Source: a virus
Strand: one strand, 5' to 3'
DNA: 22,380 bases
IMG/VR virus record: IMGVR_UViG_3300035228_001665
Coordinates: 1 to 22,380 of that record
Positions 6,596 through 17,100 of this stretch are shown here, in pieces. The notes beneath the pieces were generated by a model, which was not told the origin of the DNA, ran no database searches, and saw only the letters and a list, made by a program, of their open reading frames with translations. Each line of letters begins with the position of its first letter. Position 1 is the first letter of the stretch. Both the position numbers and the translations under genes were made by a program.

Positions 6596-7066
6596 TCAAA
6601 ATTTTCTAGTAAAAATACCAATACATCCATCATTTATTGTTACATCATAATGTTTATCTTCTAGTTTTGAATAATCCCATCTACTCAATTCTTTACCATT
6701 AACAATAGGATTTCCATCAAAACATATCAACCAACTCATATCATCACCAGTAAAAGACTCTGTAACTAATCTTCCATCCCAATTATGTCCAGGTTTTAAT
6801 GGATTGAATCCAATAATATGGAAGTCTTCTGATCCATAATAAATTCTCTGTTTGTAGAGGTATTCCTTAGTATTTACTAATACATATGGACCATCCTCAA
6901 GATATTCTGCCTCATAAACAGCACCTAATTTTCCACGACCTTTTATCAAAATATGATAAATGGTCAGATTATCTGGATACCCATCAAAAAAGTAATCACC
7001 AGCATCACCAATTTCTGAACATATCGAAAACTCTTCACATTTTTTGAAAAATCTTTTTATAGTCAC
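6596..7066 (-). CDS. 156-aa beta-rich protein in the oxygenase cluster, function unknown
   Basis: Starts with GTG at 7066, overlapping the upstream stop as GTGA. The sequence (VTIKRFFKKCEEFSICSEIG...) is rich in aromatic residues and short strands. The segment NLTIYHILIKGRGKLG resembles a cupin-type strand-turn with His and Gly, and a later GFNPLKPGHNWDG might supply another metal-binding His. This cupin-like reading is tentative. Its position between two 2OG oxygenases suggests a role with them. No signal peptide or membrane segment is seen. Confidence 0.7.
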   Translation of the reverse strand: MTIKRFFKKCEEFSICSEIGDAGDYFFDGYPDNLTIYHILIKGRGKLGAVYEAEYLEDGPYVLVNTKEYLYKQRIYYGSEDFHIIGFNPLKPGHNWDGRLVTESFTGDDMSWLICFDGNPIVNGKELSRWDYSKLEDKHYDVTINDGCIGIFTRKF

Positions 7067-7413
7067 AGTTCAATTCTCCTCATTTTGATTGGATATTTAG
7101 GTCTGGAAAAATATTTTCCTTCTACTACTTTTCCAACTAATTGATCTAGATTTAGATCTTCAGATTCTACAACCTCTGGATGATTGTCTTCATGTGTTGT
7201 CCTCGCTTTTATTTGTTTTTCAACTTGACGTAAAGCATATTTTCTTGTGAGGGAATCTGTAAATGACGCCATATCGTGCATATCTAGATCACTACAGTTG
7301 ATAGACCAATCTAGATAATCATCAATCGAACAATCAGACTTTTGATCACAGAACTTGACTTCTATTCTATTTTCTTCTGGATAGTATGCTACTATCTTAA
7401 AAATCGGATTCAT
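7063..7413 (-). CDS. 116-aa protein in the oxygenase cluster, function unknown
   Basis: I take the ATG at 7413 (MNPIFKIVAYYPEENRIEVKF) as the start; the frame is open to a TTG at 7461, but this would overlap the upstream oxygenase by 65 nt. With the ATG the overlap is 17 nt. The N-terminus forms a beta-hairpin-like stretch, then an acidic part (DCSIDDYLDWSINCSDLDMHD) and a helical Arg/Lys-rich region (TRKYALRQVEKQIKAR). The C-terminal tail is PKYPIKMRRIEL. The stop overlaps the next GTG start. No family is recognised. Confidence 0.7.
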   Translation of the reverse strand: MNPIFKIVAYYPEENRIEVKFCDQKSDCSIDDYLDWSINCSDLDMHDMASFTDSLTRKYALRQVEKQIKARTTHEDNHPEVVESEDLNLDQLVGKVVEGKYFSRPKYPIKMRRIEL

Positions 7414-7978
7414 TTTGTTGAATAACCCCCCATGATGTTGCAATATACTTATCTCCACCAAAAGGTGGATTACCTCTATGAGTATGTGTATATGAAGCAG
7501 GAAAAATAATAAGGTCTCCTGCTACAGATTCTTCCCTTCTTTGTTGGTATAAAAATTCCGTTTCACCACCATCAAAGTCATCATTCAAATATAGTTGAAC
7601 GACAAACTGTCTAGCAGCAACAGACAACGATCCATTCTCATAATGCCAATTATGAAATCCTCCACCAGCAGGAATCTTTTTTAGTTTTAGATCGTGAAGT
7701 AAAAACTTCTTAGATCTTAGAATACTTATCGATTCAAGATATTCTGTTACACAGGGCTTGAAACCTGGAAAAAGCATCGTCGCAAGTTTACTTGATGCTC
7801 CAAGATCATAGTCGTGAGTAACATTAACTATCTTATGATCTTCCAACTCTAAAGCACTTCTATCATACTCTAGTATTTGATTATCCTCAAAAAAGTTGAT
7901 ATAATTAATTATTTCCTTACATTCATCTCTCGAAAAGGCACCACGATACCTTCTAATCAAGTCAGATTCAAATGCCAT
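7397..7978 (-). CDS. Prolyl-4-hydroxylase-like 2OG-Fe(II) oxygenase, 193 aa
   Basis: This protein carries the strongest P4H-like pattern of the cluster: FHNWHYENG (H112, E114 in HxE form instead of the common HxD), then LYLNDDFDGGETEF, a hallmark of P4H-like domains, then PASYTHTHRGNPPFGGDKYIATSW with distal H165/H167 and K177 in the position that binds 2-oxoglutarate. The family hydroxylates proline or related residues in proteins. Its ATG is 19 bases after an AATAAATA late-like box and its gene directly follows the glycine-rich adhesin gene, which makes a late-made virion protein a possible substrate. That link is inference. Confidence 0.9.
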   Translation of the reverse strand: MAFESDLIRRYRGAFSRDECKEIINYINFFEDNQILEYDRSALELEDHKIVNVTHDYDLGASSKLATMLFPGFKPCVTEYLESISILRSKKFLLHDLKLKKIPAGGGFHNWHYENGSLSVAARQFVVQLYLNDDFDGGETEFLYQQRREESVAGDLIIFPASYTHTHRGNPPFGGDKYIATSWGVIQQNESDF

Positions 7979-7997
7979 AATAAAAGTTCAGTTACTT

Positions 7998-8005
7998 TAT
8001 TTATT
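7998..8005 (-). promoter_or_regulatory. T4-late-like promoter box AATAAATA
   Basis: AATAAATA lies 19 bases before the ATG at 7978 and overlaps the stop codon of the glycine-rich gene. Its form and spacing match the other late-like boxes here. It would give late expression of the oxygenase cluster. Confidence 0.45.
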
Positions 8006-9056
8006 GCACACCAGATGAACCAGTATTTCCTCTAACAGTTCCATTAACGCTAAAGTTGATACTACCACTACTTCTACGAATAGCAGCACCAGCACCACCT
8101 TTGTTACCCTTTTCAGCTCCTGAACCTTCGCCACCTTCACCTCTCTCACCATCTGTGGCACTTTGACCATCTCTTCCACCATTTCCACCTTCACCACCTT
8201 TTGCTTCTCCATCATTATTTCCACCCTCACCACCTGAACCAGCAGAATTTTCACCACCATCTCCACCACTAGTACCGTTACGACCCTCTGTTCCACCTTT
8301 TCCACCTTCACCAGCAGGAAGTCCGGCACCACCACCGCCGCCTCCGCCAGATGCTTTTCTCCTTCTTCCACCATTTTTTCCAGCATCATGATCGTGAGCG
8401 CCGCCACCGCCGCCACCTCCACCATAACCAGCAGAGATTAAACCATTGTTAGCGATAACTACAGTTCCATTTTCTGATTGCTGTTCAAGACCTAATCCAC
8501 TGGTTCCGTTGTTGCCATCTTTACCATCCCCAATGGATCCACCATCTCCACCATTTCCACCAGCTCCTATAATTTTACCATTTGATCCAATATCAATTCT
8601 AAAAATAATATTATTACCATAAGTTCCAGTTCTTAAAGAACATTTTCTTCTATTTCTATTATCGCTTCCTGATGGACCTTGGAATGTTTTATTAACATTA
8701 ATAATGATTTTTTCATTACTTGGTGAAGATTTTGGACTTCTATATCCACCAATAACTACAGTTCTGCTAAAGTCATTATATTTGCCTCTAGCATTTGCAG
8801 TCGTTTGAGTGCCTCCCCTATAGCAATCAACAACGGTATTCATTCTTTTACCGTAAAAATCACTAAATCTAATAGTTCCCGATTGTGGAATACCATCATC
8901 TAGAGGCAATCCAGAAAGACTACCTCCTTCACCAGTATTACTGTAATTGACTCTATATGCACCTAGGTTTTTACCTGGGGGCATACCAAACTCATTTCTA
9001 ATTTGCCCAAAACTTATTGGATTTCCTAATTGAGCGGGTCCAGATTGTAGTGTCAT
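8001..9056 (-). CDS. Glycine-rich tail adhesin candidate, 351 aa
   Basis: Residues 1-70 form a conserved-looking N-terminal domain (GNPISFGQIRNEFGMPPG, later GTIRFSDFYGK), a pattern common in structural proteins of cyanophages and probably an attachment module. Residues about 75-160 are a beta-rich linker with scattered Arg/Lys. Residues about 160-330 are dominated by Gly with GGxGG and GGNGGxGG repeats, including runs of 7-8 Gly, and end in GSINFSVNGTVRGNTG. Such segments can pack as polyglycine-II helices, as in the receptor-binding gp38 adhesin of Salmonella phage S16. The gene follows the fibre genes with a 6-nt gap. Host binding is therefore likely but inferred. Confidence 0.8.
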   Translation of the reverse strand: MTLQSGPAQLGNPISFGQIRNEFGMPPGKNLGAYRVNYSNTGEGGSLSGLPLDDGIPQSGTIRFSDFYGKRMNTVVDCYRGGTQTTANARGKYNDFSRTVVIGGYRSPKSSPSNEKIIINVNKTFQGPSGSDNRNRRKCSLRTGTYGNNIIFRIDIGSNGKIIGAGGNGGDGGSIGDGKDGNNGTSGLGLEQQSENGTVVIANNGLISAGYGGGGGGGGAHDHDAGKNGGRRRKASGGGGGGGAGLPAGEGGKGGTEGRNGTSGGDGGENSAGSGGEGGNNDGEAKGGEGGNGGRDGQSATDGERGEGGEGSGAEKGNKGGAGAAIRRSSGSINFSVNGTVRGNTGSSGVQ

Positions 9057-9062
9057 AAGTTT

Positions 9063-11102
9063 TTAGAAGCAATCGTTCCAGGATGAACCATCCCAAACTT
9101 GAAGTTTGTTAGTAGTTGTGTTGTAAATCGTAGCACCAGATTCATCATTATCTAATGCATTTCCTACAGTATCAGTCAGTGCATTTCTTTGAGTAGTTGT
9201 TAGTCTTGGTGGAATCATATATGCAATAGATGCACGAGAAGTACCAGCATCAACAACATCTACAAGACTTGAAAAATCAATACCAGATTTAGGAGTTAAT
9301 GTTGGACCAACAACTAAACCATGTTGTGCTTTAATATCACCATTAACATGGAGTTCTACTTCAGGGGTGATTGTATCAGTTCTAATTCCGACGTTACCAT
9401 CAGAATCAACCATAAATCTATCTAAGACATTAGGACCAATTCTGAATGGGGTATTTCCAGTATCATCAACTGTGACTCCAATAGCAACATTAGAAGTCAT
9501 ATGAACATCATTAAATGTTGAAATTCCCGACTGTGATCTTACATTTCCTATAAGATCACCAGTTACATCACCTGTTAAACTTGCAGTGATAGGATTAGAT
9601 GGATTAACGGAAAGAGCACCATCTATTGTTACATTAGAAGTAAATGTTGCTTCTCCAATAAATCTAGATGAACCTGCAACATGTAATCTATCAGTAGGAT
9701 TGGTTAAACCAATTCCCAAGTTTCCATCATAAGTAAGAGACATCATTCTCTCATTTTTGTTATGCCAGTGGAAACTACCAGTTCCTATACCAGCGTCAGA
9801 TCCTGCTTGTAAGTAATAGTTGATGCTTCCATTACCATAATTCAGGAAATCTAAAGAATCTGATGTACTATATGGAAAACTAAGGGATCTATTTCCATAT
9901 CTTATTTGACCGTTGGCACCAATGGTTGACTCTGAAGTTCCAATAGTAACTGTTGATTCGCCAAGATCACTCCATAATTTAATTCTTGCATTTGTAGTGT
10001 TAATACCTGCTCTGTTAATAAAGAGATCATTACCATCAGAAGTTGTGCTATTACCAATCGCTATAGATCCAGTTCTAAAATTTGTTCCAACACCAATAAA
10101 AGAACTAACTGAAGCGATGCCAACAGTAAGATCAGCAATATCAACATTTGCTGTGGGTGTAAGTGCTGTTGCTGTTGTTGCTGTTCCAGTTAAGTTACCT
10201 GTAACGTCACCAGTGATACCACCAATAAAACTCGATGCAGAAACTGCAGCTGCTGTTAAAATGCCAACAATAATGTTTGGTGTTCCAGTTAAACTTTCTG
10301 CGGTGGATGCTGTTCCAACAACATTACCAGTTACATTTCCAGTAAGATTTCCTGTAAATCCAGAAGTAGCAGTAATCAATCCTGCTTGAATTTCTGTTCC
10401 ATTCAAATTACCATCAAATCTAGTTGCAGTTACTACACCACTTAAAACAAGATTATTTGGGATCTTTGAATTTTCTAGTAGAGGAATTCTTTCATTATTT
10501 AAAGTTCCGTAAGCAATATTATTTGCATTTATTTCTGTAAGTAAAGAACCAATGCCTACAAATGCTGTTGCAGTTACAATACCCGTAGCTAAAATATCAC
10601 CTGTAGTGCTAAATCCAACACCAGAAGTAAATCCAACTACAGAGGTATCATTAGTTCCACCAATTTGAAATCTAAATCGCGGATCTGTGGTTCCCACACC
10701 AACATTTCCTTCATTGTAGATACTTGTGAATCCAAGACCCACATCCATATCTTTCCACTGTGAAGTGGGCATCCCTTGAAGGAATCTAGCATCACCATAA
10801 TATGTGACAATACCAGAACCAGTAGCAGTTATAATTCCACTACCGATTGTAACTCCAGAACCAACAATAAAGTCGGTAAAAGTTACGTTAGGTGTTGTTA
10901 CAGAATCTCTTATCTCTACTGTTTGAGCAAATAGAGATGGTGATGTAGAAAATCCAGTTGCACTTATATTTCCTCTTACATCCAGATTTTGAGTCGGAAC
11001 TGTGGTTCCAATTCCGACTAGACCGGTAGGACTTACAACTAAATTGTCATTGTCAACTTGTACACCATTACGAAAATTAAATTGCTTGTTATAATTCGCC
11101 AT
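9063..11102 (-). CDS. Tail-fibre-like virion protein, 679 aa
   Basis: The product starts MANYNKQFNFRNGVQVDNDN and carries at least four degenerate copies of a 'GIGTT.P...LDV.GNI' motif (near residues 30, 135, 460 and 570), typical of trimeric beta-structured phage fibres. Between them are repeats rich in 'GNLTGNVTG' and 'GDVTG' steps, again typical of fibre shafts. The C-terminus (TTTQRNALTDTVGNALD ... NKLQVWDGSSWND) resembles fibre tips and lacks a self-cleaving chaperone domain. No signal peptide or enzyme motif is visible. It lies between the very large S74 fibre and the glycine-rich adhesin, so the three may build one receptor-binding assembly. Confidence 0.85.
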   Translation of the reverse strand: MANYNKQFNFRNGVQVDNDNLVVSPTGLVGIGTTVPTQNLDVRGNISATGFSTSPSLFAQTVEIRDSVTTPNVTFTDFIVGSGVTIGSGIITATGSGIVTYYGDARFLQGMPTSQWKDMDVGLGFTSIYNEGNVGVGTTDPRFRFQIGGTNDTSVVGFTSGVGFSTTGDILATGIVTATAFVGIGSLLTEINANNIAYGTLNNERIPLLENSKIPNNLVLSGVVTATRFDGNLNGTEIQAGLITATSGFTGNLTGNVTGNVVGTASTAESLTGTPNIIVGILTAAAVSASSFIGGITGDVTGNLTGTATTATALTPTANVDIADLTVGIASVSSFIGVGTNFRTGSIAIGNSTTSDGNDLFINRAGINTTNARIKLWSDLGESTVTIGTSESTIGANGQIRYGNRSLSFPYSTSDSLDFLNYGNGSINYYLQAGSDAGIGTGSFHWHNKNERMMSLTYDGNLGIGLTNPTDRLHVAGSSRFIGEATFTSNVTIDGALSVNPSNPITASLTGDVTGDLIGNVRSQSGISTFNDVHMTSNVAIGVTVDDTGNTPFRIGPNVLDRFMVDSDGNVGIRTDTITPEVELHVNGDIKAQHGLVVGPTLTPKSGIDFSSLVDVVDAGTSRASIAYMIPPRLTTTQRNALTDTVGNALDNDESGATIYNTTTNKLQVWDGSSWNDCF

Positions 11103-11116
11103 CTCTGGATGCTTTT

Positions 11117-14100
11117 CTAGTTATTTAGTCTCTCTTCAAGAGAAGAAACTTTATCGGAAAGTTCCTTGATTGCCTCAATTAGCAATGGAACAAGTTTGTC
11201 ATACTTAACAGTCAAATATTCATCATTAAATGGTGCGGCAGTAACTGCTTCTGGAAGAACTTTTTCAACTTCCTGTGCAGAAACACCAACAAATCGCTTA
11301 GTAGGATCAAATTGATTTCCTTGCTCACTAGCAAACTCATTCCAATTATATGTGAATCCACTCAGAGCATTAACTTTGTCAAGTGCATTAGAAATACCAA
11401 CCTTATTAGTCTTTAAGCGATCATCAGATGCAAAGGCAGCAATATCACCATCACATTTTAATTCATTTGTTCCAGTATTAAACTTAATTTGTTGATCCCT
11501 CATTAAGTCTGTAACTTGTCCGGACCCGTTCCCTGAGGGAACCATCATAAGTGACATATCATGGTTATTGAATCCCCTACCAAGAGTTCCATAAACTGGT
11601 GCTTTATTTGCTACATCAGCAGTTCCCTTAAAATTAGTTGCTGTAACAGAACTATTAGTGATTGAAACAGTGTTACCAGCAAATGTAGCAGATCCATCTA
11701 CTGTAAGATTGAGACGAACTCTAGCATTGGCATCAACATCTAAACCACCATTAAGATTGGTAGTTCCAGTAACAGTTAGATTGTTCTTAACATGTGAATT
11801 ATTATTAACAGTTAAGTTATTATTAACTTCAAGATCATCAAAAATCTTTACACCAGTAGATGTTGTTTCAAGTCTCTTAATACCATCATAGAAGAGTTTT
11901 ACCCATTGATCTTGAACACCTTGAATGATGGTTTCAGTATTGTCAGAATTTCTTAAATAGAAATTACTAGTCTTAATAATTAAAGCACCAGAACCGCCTT
12001 CTTCAATGTAAGAATCGGTTCCATCATTATAAATCTTGAGGTCATCGTTACCGCCAAGTAACAACTTATTATTATTACCCATATCAATGTCCGCATTGAC
12101 ATTGATATTAGAGTTGAATGTACCAATACCAGCCACTTGAATACCACCACTGCTGATGACAATATCATCGCAGATGTACATATTCTTCTGGATAGAGACT
12201 CCACCATATACTCTCAGTGCCGCATTTAAATCACCAGTACACGTAACTGCCTCATTGATACTCTGGATGGTAACGGTTCCTTTAGTTCTTAAACTATAAG
12301 GCACACCATTTAGAGTAAGAAGTTGATTGAATCTTACAGTGTTAGTGAAGGTAACTGGACCATCAAATTGTGTTAGGATTGCTTTAGACTTGCCACCCTC
12401 AACAAGTATTCTTTCTTTAACAATAACTTCATCAAATACAACAGATAGTCTGTTAGGATCCTCACCAGTAATTGTTGGGATAGGTACATCAAATACAGTT
12501 TGCTCACCAGACTGTGAAGAATACTTAGTGTTTCCAATGTAGAAGTCACCATCACTATCCATACCAGTGTATAGAACAGTACCACAAGATGTCTCCTGTG
12601 CTTGTGATAAGAACTCTTCATCTTCAGTCAGAGTCTTAACCTGAACCTGTGGAAGACCTGTAGAGTAGTTACCAGGACCATATCCAAGATATTCAAATGT
12701 ATGAGCAGAAGCACGCAGAATAGATGGTCTACGTAACTCGATTGGTGCTAACTTGATCTTCTTAACTACGGAGTTTTCAAGATGTTGCTCAATAATGGTT
12801 CCCATAGAACCACGAATAACAGGAAGTTCATCATTTTGGGTTCCAGTGACACCACCTTTAACCCTCATGATTTCATTATTCACCTGGATATAAGTACCTA
12901 CAGGGAACTTCTCTTGAATTCTAGATGTTGTATTAGTACCATCAGGAAGTACAACTCTAAACTGATCTGCACTGGTTGATACTGTAGCACCAGACTTTGT
13001 AAACAGAACATTATTATCATAGAATGTCTGAAGTCTAGTTCCAATATTTTCACCAAGACTATCGGCACTTGCATTGTTAGCAGACATACCGTGCCTAAGC
13101 ACATATGCACCAGATGAGATATCAGTTGTGGTGTTGACAGTGAATACTGTAGATGGATTTGTATTATCTAAGTTGTTTACATAGAAATCACCTAGATTAT
13201 TATTGCTACTATCAAGAATTCTAATTGAATTGCCTGCAATAAATCCATGACCTTTAGTTGATGTTATGGTATAAACGGTTCCTTGTGGTGCTGCAACACT
13301 AACTGATGCAACTCTACCAACAACACTTACATATTGACCAGTTCTAGGTGCAGGATCACCAGTTGTTCTAGCAATACCAATTTGATTATTAGATGTAACA
13401 TTTGATGGTACTGAAGTAATTCTATAATATGCATCACTAATTGTACCAATACCAGTTACCTGAATATAATCATCAGTAGCAGAATTGATTGATGCAGTGT
13501 TGATTGTAACTCCTGCATCAAATGCATTTCCGCCAATATCAGCAATATCAAATTTAAGTGTTTCTCCGTCAGTATAACCAGAACCACCTTCAACGATAGT
13601 TGTTGAACTAACATTACCACTACTATCAACAACAACATCTGCTGTTGCACCATCCCAAGTTGCAGTGTTAGCAGCGTTAAGGAGTTTTACATTATAATAT
13701 ATTCCTTCAGTGTGACTTGCATTGTTACCTGCAATAGCATTAAAACCACTGATACTATTGAGATTGTGTGGTTCTGCTAATGTAATTGCAGCAGAAGTAT
13801 TTGTGGTAGATGCAGCAGTAATTTCAATACCAAAAGCATGTGTCTTGTTGAATACATCAAGACTTTCTCTTGTAATACTCCTCTTCAGATCGTTAGTAAC
13901 AACATCACCAATAGGAGATCTCTTAGCAAATGAAACTGCTGCTGGTGGATTATCCAGATCATTATCTCTATCTAACTGTGGATAAAGATCTGTAATATTC
14001 TGACTATACTTAGCATCGCCAATCTGATCACTATCAAATTTAGCGATTGCATTATCAGCGTTCAGAACATAAAGATAGTAAACACCATCCTGAACATCCT

Positions 14101-17100
14101 TAAGGTATTCACTGACAGTTTCTACACGATAAACATAAAGATTTGTCTGTGCATCAGATCTAGAAATCCTAGGAAGATTTATGTCTCGCTGATGACGATC
14201 AAATGTTGCCGTTCCTGGATTATGACTTACACCAAATATATCTACATTAGTTGTTGTAAATTCATACCTATTGGAAGAACTGATAGATTTGACGTTAAAT
14301 CTACCATTAAATCCAAGATTCTCTAAAGCATTTTGATTAGTGCTACTTGGAACTTTATCAATATTGATAATATCTCCAACCTTTAAGTTGTGAGGTCTGT
14401 CAGTTCTAATTGAAATTGTTCCTGGTGTTCCTGCACTATATGTACAACTACTAATGAATCTTGGGTTTCTATCAAAGTCATACTCATTAGCAGTAACATT
14501 ATTAGCAGGATCTGCACTTGTTGCTATAGTAGTCTTATTAAAGTCTGCATTCTTTCTGACACCAGTAGTGTTAGAATCTTGGAGAATAAATCCAGATACA
14601 GGACCTCTAGTATTTTCAAGTTCCTTAGGAACAACATAACGCATCTTATAGAGTTTCTCATCAATACTTCTTCCATCTTCAACTCTCTTGATGAATGAAA
14701 TTTCAGTATCTCCAGTACTATCTCTTAAGAAACCATAGAGATGATTAGTTCCTTGGATATCAGATGATGGAGGGGATTCGCAATAAACAAACCAGTTGTT
14801 TTCAACATAGTCGTATTGAATTGGGTGACCAATTTCTCCAGCTTTCTTATCAGAAACTCTACTCTCTACTCTTAACTCAGAACCAGCACTATAATAGCAA
14901 AGTTGTGAAATTGGGGTTGCTGCATTGGCATTAGTAATTGATGTTGCGACTTGGAATTGAGTTCCTAAAAGATTAACGCCATCATTTCTACCACTACTAC
15001 CTGTACTATTTTTCTCATCAGTGATTGCATAGTAAATTTTACCTTCCTCAAGAAGTTCGGGAAGATCACTTTGCTCACTGAAAACACGGATAGATTCTCC
15101 ATTTCTCAGATTGTGAGCAAGTGGTGTGGTAAAGATTGCTTGATCTTTTCTGTTGTTATCTTGTACTGTAGATACTACAACATCATGATATATCTTCGCA
15201 GAAGTATCACTACCAGTACAAGTATTGGAAGATGCGCTGGTAGGAATCTCATTGGTCATCAAGATTTTAGCACTACGCTCAACCTCAGTACCATTTGAAA
15301 GAGTCTCTTTCAAGACTACTTGCTCATCTACTCTTGCACCAATTCTATATCCTTGAGAAATAATTGGAGGTGCAGTATCAGGTAATGGATAACCCAATAG
15401 GTACAATCTTTTTGCCTTAGCAATTTGCTGTGTTGTATTGCCACCAGACATCTTGTCGGCATCAAATTGAACCCATTCAATCTCAATGGGTCCAGCTGCG
15501 ATTGATCTAGGTGTAACAACACCAGTTATAAATCCTTTATCGTCTTTATCAAATGCATCTTTCTTAAATCCATCTGCTGCCAGTGAGAACTGACCAAAGT
15601 TCGAGTTAGAGTTGGTGATAGAAGCGTCACCACCACTCAGACATTCAAAGTGCTTATGGAAACCAATAGCAAAAACAGAAACGACCTGAATAACAGAATC
15701 GTTAGACATCTTGATATGAGTTGTCTTCCAACCTTCCCTATAAACAGCATCAGAATCTAAGTGATAGATCTGAGAACTTTCAAGGGAACTTGCACCTGCT
15801 GGTAGTTCGGCACCAGATACACGAGTGTTAGCATTAGCAATACCACTCCAACGTCTGTCAGACTGGTTATACTTAATAAATGCACGATCATCCTTCTGGA
15901 GGGACACAGCGGTGAACTGTGCAACAACCATTGAGCGGAAACCATCTGCCTTAGATCCATCGGCGTGCATACCTGCCATACCGAAGACAGAACGCAATGA
16001 TACGTTAAAGATATAAGGAGATGCACCAGATACGGTATCAGTTTCAATAACTACCGCTGCACCTCGACTAGGAGCAAGACCTGCACTTATACCAGCAGGA
16101 AGTGTTGGTCTGACAGATTCTAGAGCATAAGTAAACTTTCTGTCATTCAGAACTTGAACAACTTTAGTTGAAACATTATAATCTTGTACGTTGATACCAC
16201 GAATCTTAATTGGTGTCCCAGAGTTTAGATTATGTGGTATCTGTGTTGTAACAGTAACCACTGTGGATGGTGTTGCGCCATCACCAGAAATGATTCCAGA
16301 GATTGTAATCGGATCAGATGCAAATGCACCAACAATTTCCCACTCAGGACGCTTCTTAGCAAATCCTCCAGCATCATTTGGATACTTCTCTTCAATCTCT
16401 CTATCAGATGCTCTGTTAAAAGCATTTGCAACCTTAGCATAATAAATGTCAAGATCGGTGAGGTTGTCGTATCCAGAATTCTTGTTTACACCATCAGCAT
16501 ACTCAAAGCAAGTAAGTTTATGGTGAGAAAAATTTGGTTTAGACTGATTATTTACTGAAAAGTCTCTTGGATCAGTATATACCAATCCTGTCTCATCACC
16601 GTCAAAGAAGGTAAACTGCCAGAAATAACAAGCACCAGTAACTCTAAAAATTGCAGAAGATGGTACGTTAGAATCTGTTGGATTAGGAACATACTTGGGT
16701 CTAACTTTAGTCTTTCTTAAATCTAGACCAACGATAGAAGTACCACGGGGAATGATGATACCACCATTAATACTATTAAACTTATACAGGACATTATCTT
16801 CCTGTGTAAGATCAAAGTTGGAATTTAATGTAAGTGTTAATGTATCGATTGCGCCAGTTTCTGCTCCACCCGGTGCAATTGCAATAGCATTATTACCTTG
16901 ATCTTTAATACCAAATCCAGGTCTATTATCAATCAGGTGCTCACCAGGAAAACACAGAATTGTAGTTTTCTCAGTTATGTCGTTATCATCACCTCTAAGA
17001 TATGAAAATCTAGCAGACTCAATTAGAGCACGCTGGATAGTTTTAAAAGGTTTGGTTAATGAGTTACCTTGGTTCTCAATACCATCAGTAGAGTCAAGGT

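Noticed and set aside
7997-8425. Open frame on the minus strand rich in Val/Glu/Lys
   Set aside because: It is the out-of-frame reading of the glycine-rich gene at 8001-9056: GGN repeats shifted by one give GTN/GAN codons. No start site or ribosome site supports it.
8330-8430. Repetitive GGN blocks that look like a repeat array
   Set aside because: They are low-complexity glycine codons within one reading frame, without equal repeat units or spacers, so not a CRISPR array or mobile repeat.
9913-10389. 158-codon plus-strand open frame rich in Val, Pro and Ala
   Set aside because: It lies wholly antisense to the 679-aa fibre gene, and its composition is what the complement of Thr/Gly/Val-rich fibre repeats produces. 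No promoter or ribosome site.
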